The notes beneath the pieces were generated by a model. That model worked only from the letters and a program-made list of their open reading frames with translations. It did not search any database and was not told where the DNA came from. The position numbers and the translations under genes are program-made. Shown here one piece after another: positions 14,279-22,971 of a stretch of DNA of 32,442 nt. Source of the stretch: JAURVT01 sp049059935 (lineage in GTDB: Bacteria > Actinomycetota > Actinomycetes > Propionibacteriales > Nocardioidaceae); contig NZ_JBMGQR010000051.1 in NCBI RefSeq assembly GCF_049059935.1, positions 1 through 32,442 on the forward strand. The letters are read 5' to 3'. Within the stretch, counting starts at the first letter, position 1. Each line of letters begins with the position of its first letter.

Positions 14279-15487
14279 GTGCGCGTCCTGGCCACCGTCA
14301 CCACCACCGTCGCGCTGCTGCTCGCCGGGCTCACCACGCAGGCGACGCAGGCCGCGCCCGAGGACTTCTCCACCCCACCGGCGACGCTGACCGGCGCGCC
14401 CGGCGACGTCGTGCGGCAGGAGCCGTCGACGTTCTACCTCGACCCGCTCCGGGCGCTCAAGGCGCCGGCGAGCGTGCAACGGCTGATGTACGTGAGCCGC
14501 GGGGTGAAGGACGAGAAGATCGCCGTCACCGGCACCCTGCTCACCCCGAGGACGCCGTGGGTCGGACGCGGCAAGCGTCCGCTCGTGTCGTACGCCGTGG
14601 GCACCCAGGGCATGGCCGACCGGTGCGCGCCGTCGCGCCAGCTCGCGGCCGGCACCGAGTACGAGGGCGCGTTCGTCAAGGGCCTGCTCACCCGCGGGTA
14701 CGCCGTCGTCGTCACCGACTACCAGGGCCTCGGCACGCCGGGCACCCACGCGTACGCCAACAGCCGCTCGCTCGGACGGTCGGTGCTCGACGCGGCCCGC
14801 GCCGCCACGCGCAGCAGCGTCGACCGCGTCGCGAAGGACGCGCCCGTGTTCGTCGCGGGCTACTCCGAGGGCGGTGGAGGTGCGGCCGGAGCGCTGGAGC
14901 AGCACGCGTCGTACGCACCCGACGTCAACCTCAAGGCGGGGTACGCCGGCGCCGTCCCGGCCGACCTCACGCGCGTCGCGCCGGGCCTCGACGGCTCGCT
15001 GTACGCGGCCTTCCTCGCCTACTCGGTGCTCGGCCTCGACGACCTCTACCCCGAGCTGCGCATCGGCGACCTCCTCACGCCCGCCGGACAGGCGAAGGTC
15101 GACTCCGCGGGCGAGACCTGCACGGCCGACGGCCTCGCGCCGTTCGCATTCACCCGCACCTCCACCCTCACCCGCGAGGGCAGGCCGGTCACCGACTACC
15201 TGTCGCGCCCCGACCTCGCGGCCGTCCTCGAGGGCCTGCGCCTCGGCAAGGGCCGCCCGGACGTGCCCGTCCTCGTCGCCCACACCACGCTCGACGACGT
15301 GGTGCCGTTCGCCCAGGACCGCGACATGGCGCGCGGCTGGTGCCGCAACGGGGCGACGGTGACGTTCGCGCCGGGCGTCGCACCGACCCACGTCGGCGGT
15401 GCGGTCGAGGCGTTCCCCAAGGCGTTCGCGTTCCTCGAGGCGCGCGTCGCCGGCGTGCGTCCGACGTCGAGCTGCGGGCGGTTCTGA
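14279..15487 (+). CDS. Secreted lipase-like alpha/beta hydrolase (LIP family)
   Basis: 402 residues from GTG, with a ribosome site CGAGGAG 8 bases upstream. Residues 1-25 form a Sec signal peptide (basic start, hydrophobic ATVTTTVALLLAGL, and small residues before AAPEDF). The mature protein matches the secretory-lipase (LIP) family: the nucleophile elbow GYSEGGG gives the catalytic Ser near residue 196, with an Asp in TTLDDVVPF and a His in PTHVGG completing the expected triad. Two or more cysteines (MADRCAPS, GETCTADG, RGWCRNG) could form disulfides outside the cell. Expected role: extracellular ester or lipid hydrolysis. It is the only clearly secreted soluble enzyme in the window and appears separately regulated. 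Confidence 0.87.
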   Translation: MRVLATVTTTVALLLAGLTTQATQAAPEDFSTPPATLTGAPGDVVRQEPSTFYLDPLRALKAPASVQRLMYVSRGVKDEKIAVTGTLLTPRTPWVGRGKRPLVSYAVGTQGMADRCAPSRQLAAGTEYEGAFVKGLLTRGYAVVVTDYQGLGTPGTHAYANSRSLGRSVLDAARAATRSSVDRVAKDAPVFVAGYSEGGGGAAGALEQHASYAPDVNLKAGYAGAVPADLTRVAPGLDGSLYAAFLAYSVLGLDDLYPELRIGDLLTPAGQAKVDSAGETCTADGLAPFAFTRTSTLTREGRPVTDYLSRPDLAAVLEGLRLGKGRPDVPVLVAHTTLDDVVPFAQDRDMARGWCRNGATVTFAPGVAPTHVGGAVEAFPKAFAFLEARVAGVRPTSSCGRF

Positions 15488-15572
15488 CCACACCCGATGA
15501 CTTCGTCGCACCCGGCTGGTCTGATCTGGTGTGCCGCCGACGAGGGCGGACCCTGAACGAGGAGACACCGAG

Positions 15573-16121
15573 ATGCGCGCAGTGACCGCCGGCCTGTTCC
15601 ACTCCGTCGACGGCGTCGTCGAGGACCCGCACCTGTGGCAGTTCGACGCCTTCGACGAGGTCATGGGTCAGGAGATGGGCACGTTCATCTCCCGGGCCGA
15701 CACCGTCGTGATGGGACGGGTCGGGTACGAGCAGTGGGCCGACCACTGGCCGAAGGTGGGCGACGACGACGGGTTCGGCACGTTCATCAACGCGGTGCCC
15801 AAGCTGGTGGCGTCGCGCACCCTCACCGGCGACCTGGCGTGGCAGAACGCCAGCCTGGTCGAGGGAGACCTGTTCGACGCGGTCCGCGCGCTCAAGCAGA
15901 CCGAGGGCGGCGAGATCGCGGTCTGCGGCGGCATCACCATCGTCCGCGAGCTGTTGTTCGCCGGGCTGCTCGACCGCCTCACGCTGATGACCCACCCGGT
16001 GGTCGCCGGGTCGGGCCGCCACCTGTTCGAGCCGGGCGACCCCGTCACGCGGCTGACGCTCGACCGCTCGCTCACCACGCCCAAGGGCAACGTGGTGTCG
16101 GACTACTCAGTCAGCGCCTGA
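15573..16121 (+). CDS. Dihydrofolate reductase / RibD C-terminal domain family protein
   Basis: 182 residues, ATG preceded by AACGAGGAG; an upstream ATG 14 codons earlier lacks a ribosome site. It matches the RibD_C/DHFR-like reductase family common in actinobacteria: MRAVTAGLFHSVDGVVEDP at the start, VMGRVGYEQWADHWP near residue 47, ICGGITIV-type nucleotide loop (EIAVCGGITIVRELL) near 113 and LMTHPVVAGSGRHLFE near 138. NAD(P)H binding is expected. Members of this stand-alone group have mostly unknown substrates and are not true DHFR. It converges on the minus-strand operon, with only 25 bases between the two stops. Confidence 0.85.
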   Translation: MRAVTAGLFHSVDGVVEDPHLWQFDAFDEVMGQEMGTFISRADTVVMGRVGYEQWADHWPKVGDDDGFGTFINAVPKLVASRTLTGDLAWQNASLVEGDLFDAVRALKQTEGGEIAVCGGITIVRELLFAGLLDRLTLMTHPVVAGSGRHLFEPGDPVTRLTLDRSLTTPKGNVVSDYSVSA

Positions 16122-16124
16122 CGT

Positions 16125-16137
16125 CGGACCCCGTCCG
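16125..16137. terminator. Small hairpin between convergent genes
   Basis: CGGAC-CCC-GTCCG forms a 5-bp stem with a 3-base loop in the 25-base gap between the reductase and dehydrogenase stops. Weak on its own, but it is the only structure available there to separate the convergent transcripts. Confidence 0.3.
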
Positions 16138-16146
16138 TCCGCGGGC

Positions 16147-17181
16147 TCAGCCGAGCACGGCCGGGTTCGCGACGTGCTCCGGCCGCTCGCCGCGCGCGTA
16201 CCGCGCCGTGTCGTCGGCCAGGATCTGCGCGGCGCGCAGCGCGGTCTGCTTGCTCGCACCGGCCAGGTGCGGCGTGAGGACGAGTCCGGGGGTCGTCAGC
16301 AGGCGCGACCCCGCGGGGATCGGCTCCACCGGGTACACGTCGAGGGCCGCACCGAACAGGTGGCCGGCGTCCAGGGCGTCGCAGAGGGCGTCGTAGTCGA
16401 GCAGCGTGCCGCGGGCGCAGTTGACCAGCACCGCTCCCCGACGCATGCGCGCGATCTGGTCGGCCCCGATCATGCCGGCGGTCTCGGCCGTCGCCCGGGC
16501 GTGCAGCGTGACGACGTCCGACGCCGCGAGCAGCGTGTCGAGGTCGACGGGCTCGGCGAGCCCGTCGAGGCCGTCGGCGTCGACGAACGGGTCGTGCACC
16601 AGCACGCGTGCGCCGAACCCCTGGAGCATCCGCGCCACCCGGCGGCCGATCGCGCCGAACCCGACGAGGCCGACGGTGCTCGACCCGAGCTCGGGGCCCA
16701 CGCTGTCGTAGGCGTAGTAGTCGCCCCGCCACGTGCCCGCGTGCAGGTCGGCGTCCGTGGCCGGGACGCGTCGGGCCGCCGCGAGGATCAGGCCGAGCGT
16801 GTGCTCGGCCGTCGCCGGCGCGTTGCGCCCGGGGGCGTAGGTGACGGTGACGCCGTGCGCGGTCGCCGCGTCCAGGTCGGCGTTGACCGGTCCGCCGCGG
16901 CTGACCCCGAACATCTTCAGGTCCGGGCACGCCGCGAGCACCCGCTTGGTCAGCGGCGCCATCTGGGTGAGGCACACCTCCACCCCCTCCAGCGCCTCGA
17001 TCATCTGCTCCTCGGTGCCCGACGCCTCGTCCACCTCCCCGACCGGGCCGAAGGGCTCGAGGGGCCAGGGCAGGGTCAGCTCGCGCACCTGCGTCTCGCG
17101 CTCGACGGCGTCGCGGACGGCCTCGGCGAGCAGCGAGCTCAGGACGAAGTGGTCGCCGGCGGCGAGGACGGTGAGGCTCAT
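16147..17181 (-). CDS. D-2-hydroxyacid dehydrogenase (NAD-binding, SerA/PdxB-like)
   Basis: 344 residues, ATG overlapping the phosphatase stop by 4 bases. The NAD-binding loop is VGFGAIGRRVARML near residue 185. The catalytic Arg is in NCARGTLLDYDAL, the Glu in DVYPVEP and the His at residue 305 in TPHLAGAS, giving the complete Arg-Glu-His set of D-isomer-specific 2-hydroxyacid dehydrogenases. It lacks a C-terminal ACT domain, so it is not a regulated biosynthetic SerA. As the last gene of the carbohydrate operon it probably reduces or oxidises a 2-keto/2-hydroxy sugar acid, possibly phosphorylated. Substrate unknown. Confidence 0.9.
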   Translation of the reverse strand: MSLTVLAAGDHFVLSSLLAEAVRDAVERETQVRELTLPWPLEPFGPVGEVDEASGTEEQMIEALEGVEVCLTQMAPLTKRVLAACPDLKMFGVSRGGPVNADLDAATAHGVTVTYAPGRNAPATAEHTLGLILAAARRVPATDADLHAGTWRGDYYAYDSVGPELGSSTVGLVGFGAIGRRVARMLQGFGARVLVHDPFVDADGLDGLAEPVDLDTLLAASDVVTLHARATAETAGMIGADQIARMRRGAVLVNCARGTLLDYDALCDALDAGHLFGAALDVYPVEPIPAGSRLLTTPGLVLTPHLAGASKQTALRAAQILADDTARYARGERPEHVANPAVLG

Positions 17182-17804
17182 GGCTGGGACACCTTCGGTT
17201 CGAGGGGGCGGTTCAGTTCGAGGAGCGCGGCGGGGCCGTCGTCGCGCGGGCGCACGCGGGTGAGCGCGACGTTGCCCAGCGAGGGCAGCACGCGCCGGTA
17301 GTCGCGGAGCGGGATGCCCGTCAACCGGCACAGGGCCAGCCGGATGGCGGTGCTGTGGGCGACGACGAGGACCGTGCCGTCCGGGTGCGCCCGGGCGGCG
17401 TCGTCGAGCGCGGCGACGAACCTGGACGCGACCGCGTCGAGGGGCTCGCCGCCGGGCAGCGGGTGCGCGACCGGGTCGTGGACGAACGCCGCCCGCGCCT
17501 CGGGGAACTCGCGCTCCATCTCCTGCGACGTCAGGCCCTCGCCCCGTCCGAAGTGTGCCTCGGTGAGCCGCGGGTCGACGTGGGCCTCCAGGCCGGTGGT
17601 CCCGGTGCACGCGTCCGCAGTCTTGCGGGCGCGCGACAGCGGCGAGCACCAGACGGCGTCGAGGCCGGCGGTCGCGGCCCAGGCGCCCAGCGCGTCCGCC
17701 TGCCGCACCCCGGCGGCAGTGAGGTCGACGTCGCTCGATCCCGCGTAGCGGTTCTCGGCGTGCCACACGGTCTGGCCGTGGCGGACCAGCACCAGCTCGG
17801 TCAT
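17178..17804 (-). CDS. Histidine phosphatase family protein (phosphoglycerate mutase-like)
   Basis: 208 residues, ATG overlapping the stop of the upstream kinase and its own stop overlapping the dehydrogenase start. The catalytic LVRHGQT loop gives His9, and the second histidine lies in VVAHSTAIRLALC near residue 158; a Glu in LTEAHFGRGEG is the likely proton donor. Length fits CobC/GpmB-type phosphatases. Members remove phosphate from small sugar phosphates and related molecules. Being wedged between a sugar kinase and a dehydrogenase suggests a dephosphorylation or detoxification step in the same route, which is an odd partner for two kinases. Confidence 0.9.
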   Translation of the reverse strand: MTELVLVRHGQTVWHAENRYAGSSDVDLTAAGVRQADALGAWAATAGLDAVWCSPLSRARKTADACTGTTGLEAHVDPRLTEAHFGRGEGLTSQEMEREFPEARAAFVHDPVAHPLPGGEPLDAVASRFVAALDDAARAHPDGTVLVVAHSTAIRLALCRLTGIPLRDYRRVLPSLGNVALTRVRPRDDGPAALLELNRPLEPKVSQP

Positions 17805-19282
17805 CGGTCCGCCCGCTTCCGTGCGTGGGCCGCGACGTCGGGGTCGAGCCACCCCCGTTCCTCGAGCTGGTCGACGAGCGCGACGTACCCCGGCACCAGG
17901 CGGTCGCGCGAGGTCCTCGGGGAGAAGGTCCGCGACGAGCCCGTCATCGCCGCGGCGAGCGGAGCCGGGTCGCCCTCGCCGCCGGCGGCCAGCACGGCCA
18001 TGCCGAGCGCCGGCGTCGCATCGGCCGGCACCCGGACGTCCCGTCCGAGCACGTCGGCGCGCAGCTGGCACCAGTAGTCGTTGCCGCTCGCGCCGCCGGT
18101 GAGCACCACGTCGCCGTCGAGCGGCGCGCCGAGCAGGTCGAGGTAGTCGTAGCAGAGCCGCTCGACGTGGGCGACGCCCTGCAGGACCGACGCGAAGCGG
18201 TCGGCGTCGCCGTCCACCCGGCCGATCTCGAACGCCCGAGCCGCCGGCGCCACGAACGGGAAGCGCTCGCCCTCGGAGACCAGCGGGTAGGTGAGGCAGG
18301 ACGACGGCTCGTGGGCGCGCGCACCGTCGGTCAGCGCGTCGAGGTCGGCGCCGGGGAACAGCGACGGGACGACGCCCGCGCCGCTGCTCGACGCGCCACC
18401 GGGGAGCCAGCGGCCGGCGGGGCCGCGGTGCGAGTAGACGACGCCGTTCGGGTCGGCGAGCGGTGCGGCGGTGACGCCCTTGAGGACCAGGGTGGTGCCG
18501 AGGACGCTGTTCCAGCTGCCGACGTCGACGACGCCCGCCCCGAGCTGGCTGGCGCACCCGTCGGTCGTGCCGGCCACCACGGGCGTGCCCGCAGGGATCC
18601 CGGTCGCCTCGGCGCCGGCCTCGCCGACCTGGCCGAGCCGCGAGCCCGGCGGGACGAGGTCGGGCAGCACGTCGTCGGGCACCCCGAGCCGGTCCATCAC
18701 CTCGCGCGGCCAGCAGCCGCCCCTCAGGTCGGCACCGGTCTTGAGCGCGTTGCTGAGGTCGGTGGCGACGGGACGGCCGACGAGCCGCCGGTTGACCACG
18801 TCGACCTGGTGCGCGAGACGGACCGGGCCGGCGTCCGCGGTGACCCGGCGCGTGTCGAGCAGCCACAGCAGCTTGGGCAGCCCCCACGAGACCTGCATCC
18901 GCTGGTAGCCGAGCGACGACCAGACCTCGGCGCCGGCGGCATTGACGGCGGCCGCCTGGGCGGGCGCTCGGGCGTCGTCGTACATCAGACCGGGCGTGAG
19001 GGGTGTCCCGGCGTCGTCGGTGAGCAGCACCGTGCCCGAGGTCCCGTCGGTGGCGACGCCACGCACCGTCGACGAGTCGACGTCGGCCGTCGCGTGGCGC
19101 GAGGCCTCGCACACCGCGGTCCACCACTGCTCGGGGTCCTGCTCGTGGCGGGGTCCGTCGCGGTGGCTCGTCAGCGCGCTCGAGCCGCGGCCCACGACCT
19201 CCCCGTCGCCGCGCACCGCGATCACGCGCACGCTCTGCGTGCCGAGGTCGATGCCGATCCAGGTGCTCCCGGGGTCGCTCAT
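17801..19282 (-). CDS. FGGY-family carbohydrate kinase (copy 1)
   Basis: 493 residues, ATG overlapping the stop of the other FGGY kinase (ATGA). The N-terminal ATP/phosphate loop WIGIDLGTQSVRVIAV lies at residues 8-23, the catalytic Asp is expected in GTTDGCASQLGAG, and GSWNSVLGTT and VLTGGASGNDYWCQL are the later FGGY landmarks. The family phosphorylates pentuloses, polyols, glycerol or related sugars with ATP. Clear sequence difference from the second kinase shows they are not a recent duplication and may act on different substrates or steps. Similar kinases include xylulokinase, ribulokinase, erythritol kinase and LsrK, and the sequence does not decide between them. Confidence 0.92.
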   Translation of the reverse strand: MSDPGSTWIGIDLGTQSVRVIAVRGDGEVVGRGSSALTSHRDGPRHEQDPEQWWTAVCEASRHATADVDSSTVRGVATDGTSGTVLLTDDAGTPLTPGLMYDDARAPAQAAAVNAAGAEVWSSLGYQRMQVSWGLPKLLWLLDTRRVTADAGPVRLAHQVDVVNRRLVGRPVATDLSNALKTGADLRGGCWPREVMDRLGVPDDVLPDLVPPGSRLGQVGEAGAEATGIPAGTPVVAGTTDGCASQLGAGVVDVGSWNSVLGTTLVLKGVTAAPLADPNGVVYSHRGPAGRWLPGGASSSGAGVVPSLFPGADLDALTDGARAHEPSSCLTYPLVSEGERFPFVAPAARAFEIGRVDGDADRFASVLQGVAHVERLCYDYLDLLGAPLDGDVVLTGGASGNDYWCQLRADVLGRDVRVPADATPALGMAVLAAGGEGDPAPLAAAMTGSSRTFSPRTSRDRLVPGYVALVDQLEERGWLDPDVAAHARKRADR

Positions 19283-20763
19283 GCCCGGACCTGCTCGTCG
19301 TGACGGCGTCGCTCGCCGAGCAGCGCCCACGACGGCGCGGCCTGCTCGCGCAGCCCCACCAGGTCGGCGTAGAGGCCGTCGTACACCGCGTGCGCCTCCG
19401 GGTCGGGGTCGAAGGAGCGTCCGAGCACGACGTCGGGCGCGGTCACGCCGAGGGCCCGGGCCGCGACGAGGTAGGCCCCGCGGGCGCCCACCTCGGTGTC
19501 CTCGGTGCGGGTGACGCGGACGCCGGTGACGTCGGCGATGGTCTGCGTCCACACGTCGTTGACGGCCCCGCCGCCGCACACGCGCAGGTCGGTGACGGGC
19601 GTCGAGCACGTCTCGAGGCAGTCGCGGACGACCAGCGACAGGCCCTCGACCACCGCGCGCGCCACGTGGGCGGGCCCGTGCGCGAACGAGATGCCGTGCA
19701 GCACCCCGCGCGCGTCGGCGTCCTGGAACGGCACCCGCTCACCGGCCGACGAGAGGTAGGGGAGCAGCACGAGGCCGTCGGCGCCCACGGGTGCCTCCAG
19801 CGCCAGCGCGCCGAGGTCGGCGGGGTCGTCCAGCCCGAGCAGCGAGCAGGCCCAGCGGATCACCTCTCCCCCGGCGAAGGTCGGGAACGCGCGCACCCAC
19901 CGGCCGGGCAGGCCCGAGGCGACCGTGATCCCGGTGGGGCGCTCGGACGTGGGGACCTCGTCGACGAGCACCTCGGTGCACAGCGTCGTGCCGAGGATGC
20001 AGCACCCCCGGCCCGTCTCGACCGCGCCGGAGCCGAGGGCGGTCGCGACGATGTCGTAGGGGGCGAGGACCACCGGCACCCCGGCGGGCAGGCCGAGGCG
20101 GTCGGCCACGTCGGGCGCGAGCGGCGCGGACCGGTCGTCGTCGCGGACCACCGGCGGCAGGAGCCGGCGCGCCCACTCCAGGTCGAACAGCCGCAGCAGC
20201 TCGTCGGAGTAGGTCAGCGAGCCGAGGTCGAGGAAGGGCGCGGACGCGTCCGAGGTGTCGACGACGCGCAGACCGGTGAGGCAGGCGTGGACCCAGCCAC
20301 CGCACGTCAGCGACAGGTCCGAGGCCTCGAGCCGGGCCGGGTCGTGCTCGGCGAACCAGGTGAGGATCGCGTGGGCGATCCCCGACGACCCGAGGTTGGC
20401 GTTCAGGGCGAACGCGGCGTCCAGCTGCCCGCCGCGCTCCCAGGCCGAGATCGTCGACGCGGCCCGTCCGTCGTTCCAGAGCACCGCCGTGCCCGTCGGC
20501 CGGCCGCTGCGGTCGACGAGCCACACCCCGTCGCCCTGGGCGGTCACCGCGACGGCCTCCACCTCGCCGTCGAGCTGGCGCGCCACCTCGGTCACGGCCG
20601 ACGCGACCGCGTCCCAGACCGCGTCCATGTCCTGCTCGGAACGGCCCGCGACGGGGTGCAGCACCTCGGTCGGACGGCGCACCACGACGTCCTCGTGGCC
20701 CTCGGTGCCGTACCCGACGACCTTGATCATCGTGGTGCCCGCGTCGATGCTGATCACGCTCAC
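19279..20763 (-). CDS. FGGY-family carbohydrate kinase (copy 2)
   Basis: 494 residues. The GTG at 20763 is chosen because GAGGAGG lies 5 bases upstream; a GTG at 20781 would place that ribosome site inside the gene. The N-terminal loop VISIDAGTTMIKVV, the segment LAPYDIVATALGSG with the probable catalytic Asp, CCILGTT and RVCGGGAVNDVWTQ identify an FGGY kinase of the xylulokinase group. It is the first enzyme gene after the permease (34-base gap), so it is the better candidate for phosphorylating the incoming sugar or polyol. Its stop overlaps the ATG of the second kinase. Substrate not determinable from sequence. Confidence 0.92.
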   Translation of the reverse strand: MSVISIDAGTTMIKVVGYGTEGHEDVVVRRPTEVLHPVAGRSEQDMDAVWDAVASAVTEVARQLDGEVEAVAVTAQGDGVWLVDRSGRPTGTAVLWNDGRAASTISAWERGGQLDAAFALNANLGSSGIAHAILTWFAEHDPARLEASDLSLTCGGWVHACLTGLRVVDTSDASAPFLDLGSLTYSDELLRLFDLEWARRLLPPVVRDDDRSAPLAPDVADRLGLPAGVPVVLAPYDIVATALGSGAVETGRGCCILGTTLCTEVLVDEVPTSERPTGITVASGLPGRWVRAFPTFAGGEVIRWACSLLGLDDPADLGALALEAPVGADGLVLLPYLSSAGERVPFQDADARGVLHGISFAHGPAHVARAVVEGLSLVVRDCLETCSTPVTDLRVCGGGAVNDVWTQTIADVTGVRVTRTEDTEVGARGAYLVAARALGVTAPDVVLGRSFDPDPEAHAVYDGLYADLVGLREQAAPSWALLGERRRHDEQVRA

Positions 20764-20797
20764 GGCGTCCTCCTCGTGCACTCGTCGTCCGCCATGC

Positions 20798-22057
20798 TCA
20801 CGCCCTGCCGTGCGACGCGCGGGTGCGGCGCGCCGCGGAGTCGAGCGCGACCGCGAGCATCAGCACGGCGCCGGTCACCATGAAGCGGAACGACGAGTCC
20901 AGGCTCAGCAGCGTCAGGCCGCTGGAGATCGACTGGATGACGAGCACGCCCAGCAGCGCCGCGAAGGCGGTGCCGCGTCCACCGAACAGGCTGGTGCCGC
21001 CGATGACGGCCGCGGCGATGGCGTTGAGGTTGACGTCGCCGCCTCCGCTGCTCTGGTTGGCCGCGGCGAGGCGCGCCGCCGCCAGCACGCCGCCGAGCGC
21101 CGCGAACGACGTGCAGAGCACGAAGCACGAGGTGTACACGAGCTTGACGTTGATGCCCGCGCGGCGGGCTGCCTCGACGTTGCCCCCGACCGCGTACACC
21201 GAGCGTCCCCACTTGGTGCGCGACAGCAGGTAGTGCATCACCAGCACGAGGCCGACGAAGAGCACGAACATCCAGCCCACGCCGCGCGTCCGGTTGAGGT
21301 AGAAGACCACGAAGCCGAGCGCGACGAGCAGGGCGCCGCTGCGCAGGGCGAGGTCGGACGTGCTGCGGTGGGACAGCCCGGCCGCGGCGCGCTTGCGGGC
21401 GTGGGCGAGACCGCTTAGCAGCAGGCCGCCGGCGGCGAGGACGACCAGCACGTAGGACAGCCACGGCGGCACGAACCAGAGCTGGGCGAACTTCACCAGG
21501 CCGGAGTCGAACGGCAGGTTGATCGAGCCCTGCGCGCCGAGCAGGTACAGCTGCAGGCCGAGGAAGCCCAGCAGGCCGGCGAGCGTGATGACGAAGCTGG
21601 GCACGCCGAACCGGTTGAACATCAACGAGTAGGCCCAGCCGATCACGGCCCCGGCGAGGACCGCGGCGGCGATCGCCACGAAGACCGGCAGGCCCTTGTC
21701 GACGAACAGGATCGCCACGACGGCCGACGCCAGGCCGCTCACCGAGCCGACCGACAGGTCGATCTGGCCCACGAGCAGCATGAAGACGACCCCGAGGGCG
21801 ATGATGCCGACGCTCGCGCACTCGAGCGTCAGGTTCACCAGGTTGGCGCTGGACAGGAAGATCGGGTTCAGCACCTGGAGCACCGCCCAGATCACCACGA
21901 GGCCGGCGACGACCGGCAGCACGCCGAGGTCGCCGTCCTTGATCCGGCGCACCTGCGCGTCGATGGTGCCGCGGATCCCGCTGGACTGCCGCAGGCGCTC
22001 GTCCTGCAGGTCCGTCGCGACGGCGGTCTTCTCCGAGGGCTGGTCGGTGGTGGTCAC
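20798..22057 (-). CDS. Sugar ABC transporter permease (RbsC/XylH type)
   Basis: 419 residues from GTG overlapping the ATPase stop (GTGA). A hydrophilic N-terminus of about 45 residues is followed by about ten or more hydrophobic segments of the BPD_transp_2 family. Landmarks are GVVFMLLVGQIDLSVGSVSG near residue 95, the transmembrane region GVPSFVITLAGLLGFLGLQL, and the EAARRAGINVKLVYTSCFVL coupling segment followed by SSGGGDVNLNAIAAAVIGGT near the C-terminus. The XylH-like length and long middle section suggest a monosaccharide or polyol. It forms a homodimer in the membrane with the ATPase and binding lipoprotein encoded upstream. Confidence 0.93.
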   Translation of the reverse strand: MTTTDQPSEKTAVATDLQDERLRQSSGIRGTIDAQVRRIKDGDLGVLPVVAGLVVIWAVLQVLNPIFLSSANLVNLTLECASVGIIALGVVFMLLVGQIDLSVGSVSGLASAVVAILFVDKGLPVFVAIAAAVLAGAVIGWAYSLMFNRFGVPSFVITLAGLLGFLGLQLYLLGAQGSINLPFDSGLVKFAQLWFVPPWLSYVLVVLAAGGLLLSGLAHARKRAAAGLSHRSTSDLALRSGALLVALGFVVFYLNRTRGVGWMFVLFVGLVLVMHYLLSRTKWGRSVYAVGGNVEAARRAGINVKLVYTSCFVLCTSFAALGGVLAAARLAAANQSSGGGDVNLNAIAAAVIGGTSLFGGRGTAFAALLGVLVIQSISSGLTLLSLDSSFRFMVTGAVLMLAVALDSAARRTRASHGRA

Positions 22058-22896
22058 GCGTGTGCTCCTTCGCTCGTGCTGCCCGTGCCGTCGTCCGGGG
22101 ACGGCCCCCGTCGACGCGAGGCCCGCTGGGACACCGCGTTGTCGGTGGCGCCCGTGATGGCGGCGATGATCTCCTCGCTGGAGACGTCCTTGACGTCGAA
22201 GACGCCGTTGTTGCGGCCGAGACGCAGGACGGCGACCTTGTCGGCGACGGCCCGCACGTCCTCCATGTTGTGGCTGATCATGATCACGCCGAGACCCCGC
22301 TCGCGGAGGCGCTCGACGAGGTTCAGCACCTCGGCGGTCTGGGCCACGCCGAGCGCGGCCGTGGGCTCGTCGAGGATGATCACGCGCGGGTCGCCGATGA
22401 GCGAGCGCGCGATCGCGACGGTCTGGCGCTGCCCGCCCGACAGCGACGCCACGGGGATGCGGACCGTCGGGATCTTGGCCGACAGCTGACGCAGCAGCTC
22501 CCACGACCGCACCTCCATCGCCACGTCGTCCAAGCGCAGCGCGTTGATCTCGCGTCCGAGGAACAGGTTCTCGATCACGTTGAGGTTCTCGCAGAGCGCG
22601 AGGTCCTGGAAGACGGTCGCGATGCCAAGGCCCTGCGCCGTGGCGGGGTTGTCGATCGTGACCGTGCGCTGCTCGAAGGTGATGGTGCCGGAGGTGGGCG
22701 CGTGCACCCCCGCCAGCACCTTGACGAGCGTGGACTTGCCGGCGCCGTTGTCGCCGACGACGGCGACCACCTGGCCGGGGGCGACGTCGAGGTCGACGTC
22801 GGTGAGCGCCGCGACGGCGCCGAAGGTCTTGGAGATGGATCGCAGCGACAGCACGCTCGTCCCGGCGGGCGCGCTCGCAGGTGCGGTGGGGGTCAT
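22054..22896 (-). CDS. Sugar ABC transporter ATP-binding protein, single-domain
   Basis: 280 residues. Walker A GDNGAGKST (48-56), Q-loop Gln97 (VFQD), signature LSGGQRQ (152-158) and Walker B VIILDEP (172-178) are all present, with ISHNMEDV containing the H-loop. Ribose/xylose-type importers usually have a fused double ATPase of about 500 residues; here there is one domain, as in FrcA-type systems, so two copies should dimerise. The Ala/Pro/Thr-rich N-terminus and Ser/Arg-rich C-terminal tail (about 25 residues) are outside the conserved domain. The gene follows the binding-protein gene after a 75-base gap holding a hairpin. Confidence 0.93.
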   Translation of the reverse strand: MTPTAPASAPAGTSVLSLRSISKTFGAVAALTDVDLDVAPGQVVAVVGDNGAGKSTLVKVLAGVHAPTSGTITFEQRTVTIDNPATAQGLGIATVFQDLALCENLNVIENLFLGREINALRLDDVAMEVRSWELLRQLSAKIPTVRIPVASLSGGQRQTVAIARSLIGDPRVIILDEPTAALGVAQTAEVLNLVERLRERGLGVIMISHNMEDVRAVADKVAVLRLGRNNGVFDVKDVSSEEIIAAITGATDNAVSQRASRRRGPSPDDGTGSTSEGAHA

Positions 22897-22950
22897 GGGT
22901 GCCTCAGGTGGCTCGGTCGGACTGGGGGTGGGCCGGGCGGGCCCCCGCGG

Positions 22951-22968
22951 ACGGCGGGGACCCGCCGT
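22951..22968 (-). terminator. Intercistronic hairpin after the binding-protein gene
   Basis: ACGGCGGG (22951-22958) and CCCGCCGT (22961-22968) form an 8-bp all-matched stem 3 bases beyond the binding-protein stop. Such hairpins in ABC operons commonly protect the abundant binding-protein mRNA or partly terminate transcription. The 2-base centre means the actual loop would open one or two pairs. Confidence 0.45.
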
Positions 22969-22971
22969 TCG

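Noticed and set aside
15573..16121. Dihydrofolate reductase for folate metabolism
   Set aside because: It belongs to the stand-alone RibD_C-like group; no thymidylate synthase or folate gene is near and the characteristic folate-site residues are not evident.
16147..17181. Biosynthetic phosphoglycerate dehydrogenase (SerA)
   Set aside because: The ACT regulatory domain is absent and the gene is the last member of a carbohydrate operon.
20760..20800. Tiny minus-strand frame between the permease and the second kinase
   Set aside because: About a dozen codons overlapping the kinase ribosome site; no evidence that it is translated.
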